Positions 49,414 through 60,178 are shown, numbered from the stretch's first letter. The stretch is 64,000 nucleotides of DNA from Trebonia sp963795335 (GCA_963795335.1 CAWCHI010000004.1:496001-560000); one strand, 5' to 3'. Notes: generated by a model not told the origin, from the sequence alone. Translations and numbers: made by a program.

Positions 49414-52400
49414 ATGTCCGCCGTGTCTTCTGAGTCGCAGCTCGCTGCCGCAGATCTCAGCGCGCCCTCAGCCAACCCCTCGTCCCCGACTCAGCCCGGC
49501 AGAATCAGCGGAGCCGGGCCCCACGCCGGGCAGTGCCGACTTCGGCCCCAACGAGTGGCTGGTCGACGAGCTGTACCAGCGTTACCTCGAGGACCCCGGC
49601 TCCGTCGACAAGGCCTGGTGGTCGTTCTTCGCCGACTACCGGCCGGTCCGCAGCGTCAACGGCACTGGTCCGCAGCCAGCGCTGGCCGAGCCAGCGGACC
49701 CGCGAACGGCACCCCCGCGAACGGCACCCCCTCGAACGGGGCCACCGCGAACGGGGCCACCGCGAACGGGGCGACAGCGCAGGCGGGGGCCCTGGCCGCC
49801 CCCGCGGCTCCGGCCCCGTCCGCCCCCGCCCCGTCAGCCCCCGCCCCGTCAGCCCCGCCCGCGAAGCCAAGCACCCCGGCCGCGCCGCCCGCCAGCGGGC
49901 AGGCGCCCGCCGCCCCGCCGGCCGCCGACGCCGAGCTGAGCCGGCTCCGCGGCGCCGCCGCCCGCACCGCGCAGAACATGGCGGCCAGCCTCAGCGTGCC
50001 CACCGCCACCAGCGTCCGCGCGGTGCCGGCCAAGCTGCTCATCGACAACCGCATCGTCATCAACAACCACCTGCAGCGCGGCCGCGGCGGGAAGATCTCC
50101 TTCACCCACCTCATCGGCTACGCGGTGGTGCAGGCGGTCAAGGCGCTGCCGGAGATGAACGCCGCCTACGCCGAGGAAGACGGCAAGCCGGTGCTGGCGG
50201 TGCCGCAGCACATCAACCTCGGGCTCGCCATCGACCTGAAGGCCAAGGACGGCAGCCGCCAGCTGCTCGTGCCCAACATCAAGGGCGCCGAGGAGATGGA
50301 CTTCCGGCAGTTCTGGACCGCGTACGAGGACGTGATCCGCAAGGCCCGCGGCGGCAAGCTGACGGTCGCCGACTTCCAGGGCACCACGATCTCGCTGACC
50401 AACCCGGGCACGATCGGCACCGAGCACTCGGTGCCGCGGCTGATGCCCGGCCAGGGCGCCATCATCGGCGTCGGCGCCATGGAGTACCCCGCCGCCTACC
50501 AGGGCGCCAGCGAGGAGACGATGGCCAAGCTGGCGATCAGCAAGACGGTGACGCTGACCTCCACCTACGACCACCGGATCATCCAGGGCGCCCAGTCGGG
50601 CGACTTCCTGCGCGTCATCCACCAGCTGCTGCTGGGCGAGGACGGCTTCTTCGACAAGATCTTCGAGAGCCTGCGGATCCCCTACGAGCCGGTCCGCTGG
50701 GTCAAGGACTTCCCCTACGGGCACGAGGACGACGTCACCCGCAGCGCCCGGGTGCAGGAGCTCATCCACGCCTACCGGGTCCGCGGCCACCTGATGGCCG
50801 ACGCCAACCCGATCGAGACGCCGCAGCGCAAGCACGCCGACCTGGACATCATCCAGCACGGCCTGACGCTGTGGGACCTGGAGCGGGAGTTCGCCACCGG
50901 CGGCTTCAGCGGCAAGCCGATCATGCGGCTGCGGGAGATCCTGGGCGTGCTGCGCGACTCCTACTGCCGCACCGTCGGCATCGAGTACATGCACATCCAG
51001 GACCCGGAAGAGCGCAAGTGGATCCAGGCCCACGTCGAGGTCGCGCCGGTCCGGGCAGGCCACGACGAGCAGATCCGGATCTTGTCCAAGCTCAACGTGG
51101 CCGAGGCGTTCGAGACGTTCCTGCAGACCAAGTTCGTCGGCCAGAAGCGCTTCTCGCTCGAGGGCGGCGAGGCGCTGATCCCGCTGCTGGACGTGGTGAT
51201 CAGCGAGGCCGCCGACGCGGAGCTCGACGAGGCCGTGGTCGGCATGGCGCACCGCGGCCGGCTCAACGTGCTCGCCAACGTCATCGGCAAGTCCTACGGG
51301 CAGATCTTCAAGGAGTTCGAGGGCAACCTCGACCCGAAGTCGACCCAGGGCTCGGGCGACGTGAAGTACCACCTGGGCGCGTCCGGCACCTTCGCCGCCG
51401 CCAGCGGCAAGCAGATCCCCGTCAGCCTGGTCGCCAACCCGAGCCACCTCGAAGCGCGTCGACCCGGTGACCGAGGGCGTGGTCCGGGCCAAGCAGGACA
51501 TCCTCGACAAGTCGCAGGACGGCTTCACCGTGCTGCCGGTGCTCATCCACGGCGACGCGGCGTTCGCCGGGCAGGGCGTGGTGGCCGAGACGCTGAACCT
51601 GTCCCAGCTGCGCGGCTACCGCACCGGCGGCACCGTGCACATCGTGGTGAACAACCAGGTCGGCTTCACCACCTCGCCGACGGAGTCGCGGTCGAGCGTC
51701 TACGCGACGGACGTCGCGCGGATGATCCAGGCGCCGATCTTCCACGTGAACGGCGACGACCCGGAGGCGGTGGCGCGGGTGGGACGGCTGGCGTTCGCCT
51801 ACCGCGAGGCGTTCCGCAAGGACGTCGTGATCGACATGGTCTGCTACCGGCGCCGCGGCCACAACGAGGGCGACAACCCGAGCTTCACCCAGCCGCTGAT
51901 GTACGACCTGATCGAGGCGCGGCGCTCGGTCCGCAAGCTCTACACCGAGTCGCTGATCGCCCGCGGCGACCTCACGATGGAGGAGGCCGAGGCGGCGCTG
52001 CGCGACTACCAGCAGCAGCTGGAGCGCGCGTTCACCGAGACGCGGGAGGCGGCCGAGCTGCCGCCGCAGCCCGGCACGGTGCTGCCGCAGGAGGTCGGCG
52101 ACCGCCCGGTCGACCACGCCGCGGTGCCCACCGCGATCTCGCTCGACCGGTCAAGCAGGTCATCGACACCCAGGTGTCCATCCCGGACGGCTTCACCGTC
52201 CACCCGCGGCTCAAGCCGCAGCTCGACCGGCGGGTCACCGAGCGTCGGCGAGGACGGCATCGACTGGGCGACCGGCGAGCTGCTCGCCTTCGGCTCGGTG
52301 CTGCTGGACGGGCTACCCGGTCCGGCTGGTCGGCCAGGACTCCCGGCGCGGCACCTTCGGCCAGCGGCACTCGGTGCTGGTCGACCGGGTCACCGGCGCC

Positions 52401-53291
52401 GAGTACACGCCGCTGAAGAAGCTCGACAACGGCAAGGCGCGGTTCTTGGTCTACGACTCGCTGCTGTCGGAGTTCGCCGCGATGGGCTTCGAGTACGGCT
52501 ACTCGGTCGCCCGGCCCGACGCGCTGGTGCTGTGGGAAGCGCAGTTCGGCGACTTCGCCGACGGCGCGCAGACCATCATCGACGAGTTCATCAGCTCCGG
52601 CGAGCAGAAGTGGGGCCAGAAGTCCAGCGTCACGCTGCTGCTGCCGCACGGCTACGAGGGCCAGGGCCCGGACCACTCCTCGGCCCGGATCGAGCGGTAC
52701 CTGTCGCTGTGCGCGCAGGACAACATGACGGTGGCGCTGCCCGACCACCCCGGCGAACTACTTCCACCTGCTGCGCTGGCAGGCGCTGTCGGGCCGGCAG
52801 AAGCCGCTGATCGTCTTCACGCCCAAGTCGCTGCTGCGGCTCAAGGCGGCCACCTCGGCCGCGGCCGAGTTCACCAGCGGCTCGTTCCAGCCGCTGATCG
52901 GCGAGCCCGCCGGGTTCGACGCGAGCCGGGTCCGCCGGGTGGTGCTGTGCACCGGCAAGATCTACTACGACCTCGCCGAGCACCGGGCCAAGGCGGGCGT
53001 CACGGACACCGCGATCGTCCGGGTCGAGCGGCTCTACCCGATGCCGTCCGGGGAGCTGAAGGCCGAACTGTCCCGCTACCCGGCCGACGCCGAGCTGGTC
53101 TGGGCGCAGGAAGAGCCGGAAAACCAGGGCGCCTGGCCGCGGATGGCCCTGCGGCTGCCCGCTGATCGATCGGCCGGCTGCCCAGGCTGGTCGCGCTGCC
53201 CGCGAGCTCGGCGCCGGCCTTCGGCTCGGCCAAGGTGCACGCGGCGACCCACCGTGAACTGATCGAGACGGCTGTCGCTCCGGAGGGCTAG
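49414..53291 (+). CDS. kgd: Multifunctional 2-oxoglutarate dehydrogenase/decarboxylase (Kgd), about eight frameshifts
   Basis: This thiamine-diphosphate enzyme of about 1290 residues fuses an E2-type succinyltransferase domain to an E1 decarboxylase domain, as in actinobacterial Kgd. Order: E1 N-terminal helix (FGPNEWLVDELYQRYLEDPG), Ala/Pro/Asn-rich linker, E2 core with STYDHRIIQGAQSGDFL, then E1 with GMAHRGRLNVLANVIGKSYG, VVNNQVGFTT, RRRGHNEGDNPSFTQP and LLPHGYEGQGPDHSSARIER. Frame changes occur near 49520, 49698, 51457, 52150, 52240, 52312, 52755 and 53158. All domains are present, so these look like sequence errors. The true stop is at 53289-53291. Confidence 0.95.
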
Positions 53292-53293
53292 CG

Positions 53294-53494
53294 ATGTACT
53301 TCACCGACGCCGGAATCGAGGAACTCGACGACCGTCGCGGCGACGAGCAGGTCAGCATGTCCTGGCTGGCCGAGCGGCTGCGCGATTTCGTCGACCTCAA
53401 CCCGGAATTCGAGACGCCGATCGACCGGCTCGCGTCGTGGCTGGCGCGACTCGAGGCCGATGGTGATTCGGACGCGGATCCGGAGGAAGAGTAA
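53294..53494 (+). CDS. DUF6104 family small acidic protein
   Basis: This 66-residue protein starts two bases after the kgd stop. The core MYFTDAGIEELDDRRGDEQV, then LAERLRDFVDLNPEFETPID, then LASWLARLEAD is the DUF6104 pattern, conserved beside kgd in actinobacteria. It is acidic at the C-terminus. The position suggests a small partner or regulator of the oxoglutarate dehydrogenase complex, which is inference. Confidence 0.9.
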   Translation: MYFTDAGIEELDDRRGDEQVSMSWLAERLRDFVDLNPEFETPIDRLASWLARLEADGDSDADPEEE

Positions 53495-53550
53495 CAAGAC
53501 AGCACCGAACGGAGGGTGCTCCGCCTCCAGTCGCGAAAACGCGATACATC

Positions 53551-53579
53551 TTGACTTTGCCACGACACGATATATCGTG
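53551..53579 (+). promoter_or_regulatory. Promoter and palindromic operator of the DUF4097-padR operon
   Basis: TTGACT (53551-53556) is a good -35. It is followed by the perfect 14-bp palindrome CACGATATATCGTG (53566-53579), which overlaps the expected -10 (TATCGT at 16-bp spacing). A near-copy, CGATACATC, lies at 53542-53550. ATATATCG-type palindromes are typical PadR sites, so autoregulation by the downstream PadR is likely. Confidence 0.7.
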
Positions 53580-53616
53580 GTCCTTAGCCAAGGGATACCT
53601 ACCTGGGAGGACTGCG

Positions 53617-54509
53617 ATGGCCAGTCACGGTGGATCGTCGACGCACCGCAACGGCTCGACTTCGACCGCATCGCCGAGCTGAACGTGCGCCTGATCGCGG
53701 GCACCGTAGCCGTGCTGGCCTCCGACGACGCGCCGTCGGTGGTGATCAGCGAACTGTCCGGGCGGCCGGTGCAGGTCGATCTCGACGGCGGCGTGCTGAC
53801 CGTCAGCTACGAGTCGCTAACCTGGAACGGGCTGTTCGGCATGCTCGAACCTCGGCGTGACCACGTGGCGGTGACGATCACCGTCCCGGCCAGCTGCCCG
53901 AGCCAGGTCGGCGTGCTGAGCGCCTCGGCGGTGATATCCGGCCTGCGGTCGGGGGTGTCGGTCAAGAGCATGTCGGGCGATATCAGCCTGGACGGGGTGA
54001 CTGGCGACGTGCACGCGGAGACGATGTCGGGCGAGATCGCGGCGCGCGACATCGACGGCGCGGTCCGGTTCACGTCCATGTCGGGCGGGCTCACCCTGGC
54101 CGGCGGGGTGCTCAGCGCCCTGGACGCGAAGACCATGAGCGGCGCGGTGACGGCCGACGCCGCGCTCAGCGGCGGCGGCAGCGTGCACGTCTCCACGATG
54201 TCGGGTGCGGTGACGCTGCGACTGCCCGCCGCCAGCGACGCGCGGGTACACCTGCTCTCCACGTCCGGCCCGGTACGAACCGATTTCGAAACACTGCGGA
54301 CGATCAAGGCTCCTGCCTCCCGCACCGTAAGCGGTAACGTTGGCGCAGGTACCGGACACGTGTCCGTGACCACCATGTCCGGAGCTGTCACGCTCTTGCG
54401 CCGGGCAGCAGCGGACGCCCGGGGGGATGCCCCCCCGTTCCCCCCGGGGCCTGCCCGGCGGGAAGGGCATGATGCCAGGCAGGCAGGGATGGAGAGCAAC
54501 ACCCGATGA
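53617..54509 (+). CDS. DUF4097 beta-strand repeat protein, frameshift near the start
   Basis: This protein of about 297 residues is a DUF4097 (adhesin-like) beta-solenoid: repeated SMSGDI / TMSGEI / TMSGAV turns about every 20 residues from residue 110 to the end (seven MSG repeats). GGGAGG lies six bases before ATG 53617, but that frame (MASH) needs one base removed near 53625 to enter RWIVDAPQRLDFDRIAELNV. The rest is open. The stop overlaps the padR start (ATGA). The family is often paired with PadR regulators and is thought to act at the envelope; its function is unknown. Confidence 0.85.
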
Positions 54510-55540
54510 CCCCGGTTTTCCGCCATGGACGTCTCCGGCTTTACCTGCTGCGGCTGCTCGACGAGGAGCCGCGGCACGGCTATGAGGTGATCCGGCTGCT
54601 ACGCGACCGCTTCATGGGCGTTTACGCTCCCTCACCCGGCACTATCTACCCGCGCCTGGCCCGCCTCGAGGAAGAGGGCCTGGTCACCCACGACGAGGAG
54701 AACGGGCGCAAGGTCTACCGGATCACCGAGGCCGGGCGCGAGGAGCTGCGCAGCCGCGGGGCCGAGCTCGACGAACTCGAAGCCGAACTGTCCGCCTCGG
54801 TCAGCGACATCGTCCGGGAGGTCCGCGAGGACGTCCGGGATACCGTCCGCACGCTGCGCGAGGAGCTGACCCGGGCCGCCCGCGAGATGCGCGGAACCGA
54901 GCGGGACCAGACCCGGCAGGCCCGGGACACCGCCCGGGAGGCGGCCGAGGCCGCCCGCGAGCAGGCCCGCCAGGCCAAGGAGACCGCCTGGGCCCAGGCG
55001 CGCCAGGCCAAGGAGCAGGCCCGCCAGGCCAAGGACGAGGCCTACAGCCATGCCCGCCGCATCCGCGAGGAAGCCCGCGAGCAGCAGCGGGCCGGCGCCT
55101 GGGGCAACTGGAGCGACTGGAGCCGGTGGGGCGAATGGGCCGGCCGGACCGGCTGGACCGGCGAGCACGACATGGGCGCGCTGCGCGACTTCGAGCACCT
55201 GGCCCGCGACTTCGTGACCGACCTGCGCTCGGTCGCCTGGGAGTCGGGCACCATCCTCGGCTCCGACGTCGTGCCCACGCTGCGCGACATCCTGGCCGAC
55301 ACCCTGGACCGGATCCGGACCGAGGTCTTCGACCTCCAGCGCGACGAGCAGGAGCGCGCCCGCCGCGACTCCGCGACCGAGCCCACGGCGCCGCCCGCGC
55401 CCGCCGACCCCGAGCCGGGCGGGCATACGGAGCCCCCGGCGTCGTGGGTGCCACCGGAGCCGCCGGGGTCACCGGCACCGCCCGAGCCCCCGGCGCCCCC
55501 TGCGCCCGCCGACCCCGAGCCGCCCCACCCGGCTCACTAA
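54506..55540 (+). CDS. PadR-family transcriptional regulator with long coiled coil and Pro-rich tail
   Basis: This 344-residue protein has a winged-helix PadR domain at about residues 5-85 (LLDEEPRHGYEVIRLLRDRF, then SPGTIYPRLARLEEEGLV). A long Ala/Arg/Gln/Glu-rich coiled coil (about 90-200) contains QARQAKE-type heptads in near-tandem copies. A Trp-rich segment (WGNWSDWSRWGEWAGRTGW) follows, then a helical region and a Pro/Glu tail. The usual PadR is about 110-200 residues, so this is greatly extended. The ATGA overlap couples it to the DUF4097 gene; it probably binds the palindrome at 53566-53579. Confidence 0.92.
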   Translation: MTPVFRHGRLRLYLLRLLDEEPRHGYEVIRLLRDRFMGVYAPSPGTIYPRLARLEEEGLVTHDEENGRKVYRITEAGREELRSRGAELDELEAELSASVSDIVREVREDVRDTVRTLREELTRAAREMRGTERDQTRQARDTAREAAEAAREQARQAKETAWAQARQAKEQARQAKDEAYSHARRIREEAREQQRAGAWGNWSDWSRWGEWAGRTGWTGEHDMGALRDFEHLARDFVTDLRSVAWESGTILGSDVVPTLRDILADTLDRIRTEVFDLQRDEQERARRDSATEPTAPPAPADPEPGGHTEPPASWVPPEPPGSPAPPEPPAPPAPADPEPPHPAH

Positions 55541-55865
55541 CCCGCCGCCGGGTCCCCGCCCGGCCCAGCGCCCCGGCACCGGCCCAGCCGGCGCGGGGCG
55601 CTGGCGTTACCGCCGGTGAGACTCACGCGACCGCGTGGGAAACCCGTGGCCACCGTGACCCACTTCGCCCGGCGCCCCGTCGGTTGCCGCCATTAGCCGG
55701 GAAACTTTTACGCGCTCGGGCAATATTTCTTTCCGGCACGCCATTTGTTTCCGGCTAAGTCATCGGTGCGGGGTGGCCGCGCGCCGAGCGCAAGGCACGG
55801 CCGGGTCCTGGTCAGGTGGCATTCCCTGACCCGGCCGGCGTGTGGCCTGGCCGGCCGGGCCCTTG
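55541..55865. other. 325-bp convergent intergenic region with an AT-rich island
   Basis: Between padR and the convergent penicillin-binding protein gene lie a terminator and an AT-rich stretch (about 55690-55760) bounded by TTAGCCGG (55693-55700) and CCGGCTAA (55751-55758). GGAAACTTTTA (55700-55710) also occurs, inverted, in the 21-kb island. No reading frame is convincing. Confidence 0.6.
55566..55603 (+). terminator. Terminator after padR
   Basis: CAGCGCCCC pairs with GGGGCGCTG, enclosing a further CCGGC/GCCGG stem, 25 bases past the padR stop. Confidence 0.75.
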
Positions 55866-57695
55866 TCAGCCGATGGCCTTCAGGAACGACGAGACCTCGG
55901 GGCCGGCGAACTGGGCGCCGTAGCCGGCGTTGACGACCAGGTCGGCGACCGCGATGTCCTTGGTCGGGTCGAACGCGATCAGCCAGCTGTTCGGCTGGTC
56001 CTGGCCCTGGATGTCGGCTGTGCCGGTCTTGGCGTAGACGGTCGGGCCGAAGCCCAGCCCGGCCGCGGTGCCCTGGGTCACTACATCCCGCATCATCTGC
56101 TTGAGGTCGGCGTCGGTGCTCGGCGGCAGCGCCTTGGCCGTCACCGACTGCTTGGCGCTGAGCGTCAGCACCGGCTGCTGGAAGTGGCCGGTGTCGATGG
56201 TGGCGGCGACCGACGCCATCGCCAGCGGCGAGGCGATCAGCGAGCCCTCGCCGAACGCCTCCTGGGCCAGCTCGGAGCCGGAGGCGGAGGCGGGGGCGTT
56301 GAAGTAGGACGCCGACGCGCCGAGGCCGATGTCCCACTTCTGGTTGAGCCCGTAGTAGTCCTGGGCGGTGCTGGCGAGCTTGCCCGACAGGTGCGGCCAC
56401 CACTGGGTGAAGGCGTTGTTGCAGGACTGCGCGAAGTCGTAGGAGAACGGCGTCCCGGCTGGCTCGGACTCGCCCTGGTCATTGTGGTAGGTGATGCCCT
56501 GCACGGTGTAGGACGCGGGGCAGGCGACCCCGGAGCCGGGGGTGACCAGCCCGGCGTTGAACAACGCGGTGGAGGTGATCGTCTTCATCGTCGACCCGGG
56601 GGCCACGTCGGCCGTCAGCGCGAAGTCGTTGAACCCGGCGTTGTTGGCGATGGCGAGGATGTGCCCGGTAGACGGCTGGATCGCCACCATCGCGCTCTGC
56701 TTGTGCAGGCCGACCGCGGCCCGCGCGGCGGCCTCGTCCTTCGAGTTGAGCGTGGTGGACAGCGTCGGGTAGCTGCCCGGGGCGATGATGACCGCCTGGC
56801 TGCCGGTGACCGGCGTGCCCGCCTTGGTCGCGATCTCCACGTCGAGGCCCGGCACCCGCGCCCTCGCTGGCCGGGGCCGACGCCTTGAGGAGTCCGGCGA
56901 TCGTGTCCAGGCCGGCGTCGCTTGTAGCGAGGCGAGGTTCTTGCCGCTGGCGTCGGTCACCGTGCTAACGGTCGGCGGCACCTGGACGGCGGTCAGGTGG
57001 GTGGCCGCGGTCACGTTCGGCGCCACCACGTCGGGCTGCCACTGCACGAACCAGACCGCTGACTTCGGCTTCTGGTAGGCCACCAGCGTCGAGTGGTAGG
57101 GCCAGGTGCCCCGGACGGCCGACTTGCCGCTCGTCGCGCCGACCGAGGCGCTGACCGCGAAGGCGACGTTCTGCCGGGGCGCGTCCGCGGTCGATCCCTT
57201 GGCTGCGGTCGCCGCGCCGGCCTTGAGGCCGAACTTGCCCAGGTCGAGGTCCTTGGCGTAGGCGGCCAGGGCCGTCTTGGCGGCGGCCGGCTGGTCGGTG
57301 TAGTTGGCCGCCTTAGTCAGGTCACCGGACTGCCAGGCGGCCAGGAAGGCGGCGGCTACCTGCCCGGCGTCCTCGGACGGGGACGACCCGGTGGGAATCA
57401 TGCCGTAGGCCGGCGGCGCGCTGCTGCCCGGCTTGAACACCAGCACTACCAGCAGTACCGCCGCCACCACAACGGCCAGGCCGCCCGCGATCACGGCGGT
57501 GATCAGCGTGCGGCGGCTGCCCCGCTGCGGCGGCCGGGCGTGCTGGGCGCCGTAGACGCCGCTGGTGTGGTACACCGGCTGGCCCGGCTGCCCGACCGGA
57601 TACGACGTCCTGGTCGCGCCCTCCTCCTCCGGACCCGGTTCAGCGGAGGACTCCGGCGGTGGGGGGGCGCTGTTGTCGCTGCTGTCGCTGGTCAC
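55866..57695 (-). CDS. Penicillin-binding protein transpeptidase with NTF2-like N-terminal domain
   Basis: This 609-residue protein has a Pro/Glu-rich cytoplasmic N-terminus, one membrane helix (residues about 63-88), a MecA_N/NTF2-like domain (about 105-215) and a transpeptidase domain with S368xxK371 (GSTMKT), SCN (QSCNNAF) and KTG (AKTGTAD). It crosslinks peptidoglycan outside the membrane. Between about 56862 and 56930 the frame is displaced by a compensating pair of indels: the alternate frame there reads DAGLDTIAGLLKASAPASEG, which fits the family better than the RSPDSSRRRPRP read now. Confidence 0.93.
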   Translation of the reverse strand: MTSDSSDNSAPPPPESSAEPGPEEEGATRTSYPVGQPGQPVYHTSGVYGAQHARPPQRGSRRTLITAVIAGGLAVVVAAVLLVVLVFKPGSSAPPAYGMIPTGSSPSEDAGQVAAAFLAAWQSGDLTKAANYTDQPAAAKTALAAYAKDLDLGKFGLKAGAATAAKGSTADAPRQNVAFAVSASVGATSGKSAVRGTWPYHSTLVAYQKPKSAVWFVQWQPDVVAPNVTAATHLTAVQVPPTVSTVTDASGKNLASLQATPAWTRSPDSSRRRPRPARARVPGLDVEIATKAGTPVTGSQAVIIAPGSYPTLSTTLNSKDEAAARAAVGLHKQSAMVAIQPSTGHILAIANNAGFNDFALTADVAPGSTMKTITSTALFNAGLVTPGSGVACPASYTVQGITYHNDQGESEPAGTPFSYDFAQSCNNAFTQWWPHLSGKLASTAQDYYGLNQKWDIGLGASASYFNAPASASGSELAQEAFGEGSLIASPLAMASVAATIDTGHFQQPVLTLSAKQSVTAKALPPSTDADLKQMMRDVVTQGTAAGLGFGPTVYAKTGTADIQGQDQPNSWLIAFDPTKDIAVADLVVNAGYGAQFAGPEVSSFLKAIG

Positions 57696-57757
57696 CTCAT
57701 CGACCGTACCGACCGCGCCGGCTTACCGCGAATGATGCAGGAAACCGAGAGGAAGCT

Positions 57758-58724
57758 CTAGGGGACGAAGACCACCTTTCCGGTCACGGTCCCGTCGATC
57801 ATCGCCGCGAAGCCGTCCCGCGCCCCGCTCAGCGGCAGCACCCGGTCGATGAGCGGGCGGACGCCGGTCTGCTCGCAGAACCGCACGAGCCGGCCGAGCT
57901 GATCCCGGTTGCCCATGGTGGAGCCGACGACTGACAGCTGGGTGAAGAAGATCCGGGTGAGCTCGGCCGCCGGGGCCTCACCGCTGGTGGCGCCGCAGGT
58001 GACGATGCGGCCGCCGGGCCGCAGCGACCGGACCGAGTGCGACCAGGTGGCCTGGCCGACCGACTCCATCACCACGTCGACCCGCTCGGGGAGCCGCGCC
58101 CCGCTGGCGAACGCCTGGTCGGCCCCGAGCTTCAGGGCCGCCTGCTGCTTGGCCTCGCTCCGGCTCGTGACCCACATCCGGTAGCCGGCCGCGCGGCCGA
58201 GCAGGACCAGCGCGGTGGCGACGCCGCCGCCCGCCCCCTGGACCAGGATGGTCGAGCCGGGCTGGACGCCCGACTTGTCGAAGAGCATCTTGTAGGCGGT
58301 CAGGTAGGCGGTCGGCAGGCAGGCCGCCTCCTCGAACGACAGCGCCGCGGGCTTGGGCACCAGGTTCCGCTTCGGCACCATGACCTTCTCGGCCAGCGTG
58401 CCCTGGTAGCGCTCGGAGAGCAGCGACCGGCGGGGGTCGAGGGTCTCGTCGCCGCCCGCGTTGGCGTCGCCGATCACCGCGTGCACCACGACCTCGTTGC
58501 CGTCGGCGTCGACCCCGGCCGCGTCGCAGCCGAGGATCATCGGCAGCCGGTCGGCCGGCAGCCCCACGCCGCGCAGTGAGAACACGTCGTGGTGATTCAG
58601 CGCGGTGGCCTTGACGGTCACGGTGGCCCACCCGGCCAGGCGGCTCGGGTGCGGGCCGGTCGCCCGTCTCCAGGCCGTTGAGCGGATTGTCTGCATCGAT
58701 ACGCGCGGCGTAAGCGGCGAACAT
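57758..58724 (-). CDS. MDR-superfamily zinc-type alcohol dehydrogenase/quinone oxidoreductase, one frameshift
   Basis: This protein of about 322 residues has the quinone-oxidoreductase pattern TVTVKATALNHHDVFSLRGV, LGCDAAGVDADGNEV, cofactor motif ILVQGAGGGVATALVLLGRA, and ends TGKVVFVP. The N-terminus (MFAAYAARIDADNPLNGLET) is in another frame, and one indel near 58640-58665 joins it. Few of the usual zinc ligands are seen, so it probably acts as an NADPH-dependent reductase without catalytic zinc. It lies downstream of malic enzyme on the same strand, 76 bp away. Confidence 0.88.
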
Positions 58725-58800
58725 GATCGTGACCCTACCGGGAGCCGCCCGGGTGCAACAGGGTGCTTGCCGCCCGGGCGGCCTCCCAGCCGGGCCAGCC

Positions 58801-59997
58801 CTACCGGCGGGCCACCCCGTCGGCGCGGGCCTGCGCCGCGACCGCGGCCGCGACGGCCGGGGCGACGCGCTCGTCGAACTGGCCCGGGATCACGTAGCCG
58901 GGCTCGGCGTCCGCGCCGACCAGGGCGGCCAGCGCACCCGCCGCCGCCAGCTTCATGTTCTCGGTGATCGTGGTCGCGCGGACATCGAGGGCGGCCCGGA
59001 AGACGCCCGGGAAGGCGAGCGAGTTGTTGATCTGGTTGGGGAAGTCGCTGCGGCCAGTCGCCACCACCGCCGCGTGCCGCCGGGCGATGTCCGGGTGCAT
59101 TTCCGGGTCCGGGTTGGACAGCAGGAACGCGATGGCGCCGGGCGCCATCGCGGTCAGCGCCTCTTCGGGCAGGACGCTGCCGGACAGGCCGATGAACACG
59201 TCCGCGCCGCGCAGGGCGGACTCGACCGAGCCGGTGTGCCCGGAGGCGTTGGTGCGCTCGGCCAGGGCGGCCTTGACCGGGTTGAGGCCGTCGCGGCCGG
59301 CGTAGATCATGCCCTTGCTGTCGGCCACGTCGACCTCGCCGATGCCCGGCGGCGAGCAGGATCTTGGACACCGCGATGCCGGAAGCGCCCGCCCCGCAGA
59401 CCACCGCCCGCATCGCGGGCAGCTCCTTGCCGATCACCCGGGCGGCGCCGCGCAGCGCGGCGAGCGTCGACGATCGCCGTCCCGTGCTGGTCATCGTGGA
59501 AGACCGGGATGTCGAGCATCGCCCGCAGCCGGTCCTCGATCTCGAAGCAGCGCGGGGCGGAGATGTCCTCCAGGTTGATGCCGCCGAAGCTCGGCGCGAG
59601 CGCGGCGACCACCCGCACCACGTCATCGGGGTCGGTCACGTCGATGCAGACTGGCACCGCGTTGATGCCGGCGAACTTCTTGAACAGCAGCGCCTTGCCC
59701 TCCATGACGGGCATGGCCGCGGCCGGGCCGATGTCGCCCAGGCCGAGCACGGCGGTGCCGTCGCTCACCACCGCGACGGCGTTGCCGGTCCAGGTGTAGT
59801 CGTGCGCCAGCTCGGGCTCGTCGGCGATGGCAGCTGCACACCCGGGCGACGCCGGGCGTGTAGGCCATGGCCAGCGCGGCCCGGTCGGGGACGTCAACGC
59901 TGGGGTTGACGTCGATCTTGCCGCCCCGGTGCATGGCGAACACCGGGTCATCGTCCAGAGCGGACGGGAAATGGGAAAGGACAGCCTCTTCGGCCAT
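58801..59997 (-). CDS. Malic enzyme, three frameshifts
   Basis: This protein of about 400 residues decarboxylates malate to pyruvate, supplying NAD(P)H. The pieces are VFAMHRGGKIDVNPSVDVPD and LAMAYTPGVARVC at the N-terminus; YTWTGNAVAVVSDGTAVLGL, GDIGPAAAMPVMEGKALLFK and PVFHDDQHGTAIV in the middle; AMRAVVCGAGASGIAVSKIL for cofactor binding; and SNPDPEMHPDIARRHAAVVA at the end. Indels near 59835, 59470 and 59345 split it. The ATG at 59997 follows GGGGG. NAD versus NADP specificity cannot be read safely. Confidence 0.92.
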
Positions 59998-60178
59998 GGT
60001 GGTAACCCCCAAGGATCGCGTGCTGCAGGAGACAGGGCGTGACCCGTCCGGCCGGGGCCGGCGGCGGCGGGGTTGCGCCGCGCACGAGGCCCGTGCGTTC
60101 GGTGATCACTCCAGCTACGGGGGTTACCCGTTGGAAATATTGTGCCATGAGCGGCCCGCTGCTGGCGCTGCCAGCGCC

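Noticed and set aside
49414..53291. Programmed ribosomal frameshifting in kgd
   Set aside because: About eight shifts of mixed sign without slippery heptamers are not compatible with programmed recoding.
57758..59626. A fused malic enzyme-quinone oxidoreductase
   Set aside because: The single open frame joins fragments of two genes only because of indels. Conserved N- and C-termini of both proteins lie between them in other frames.
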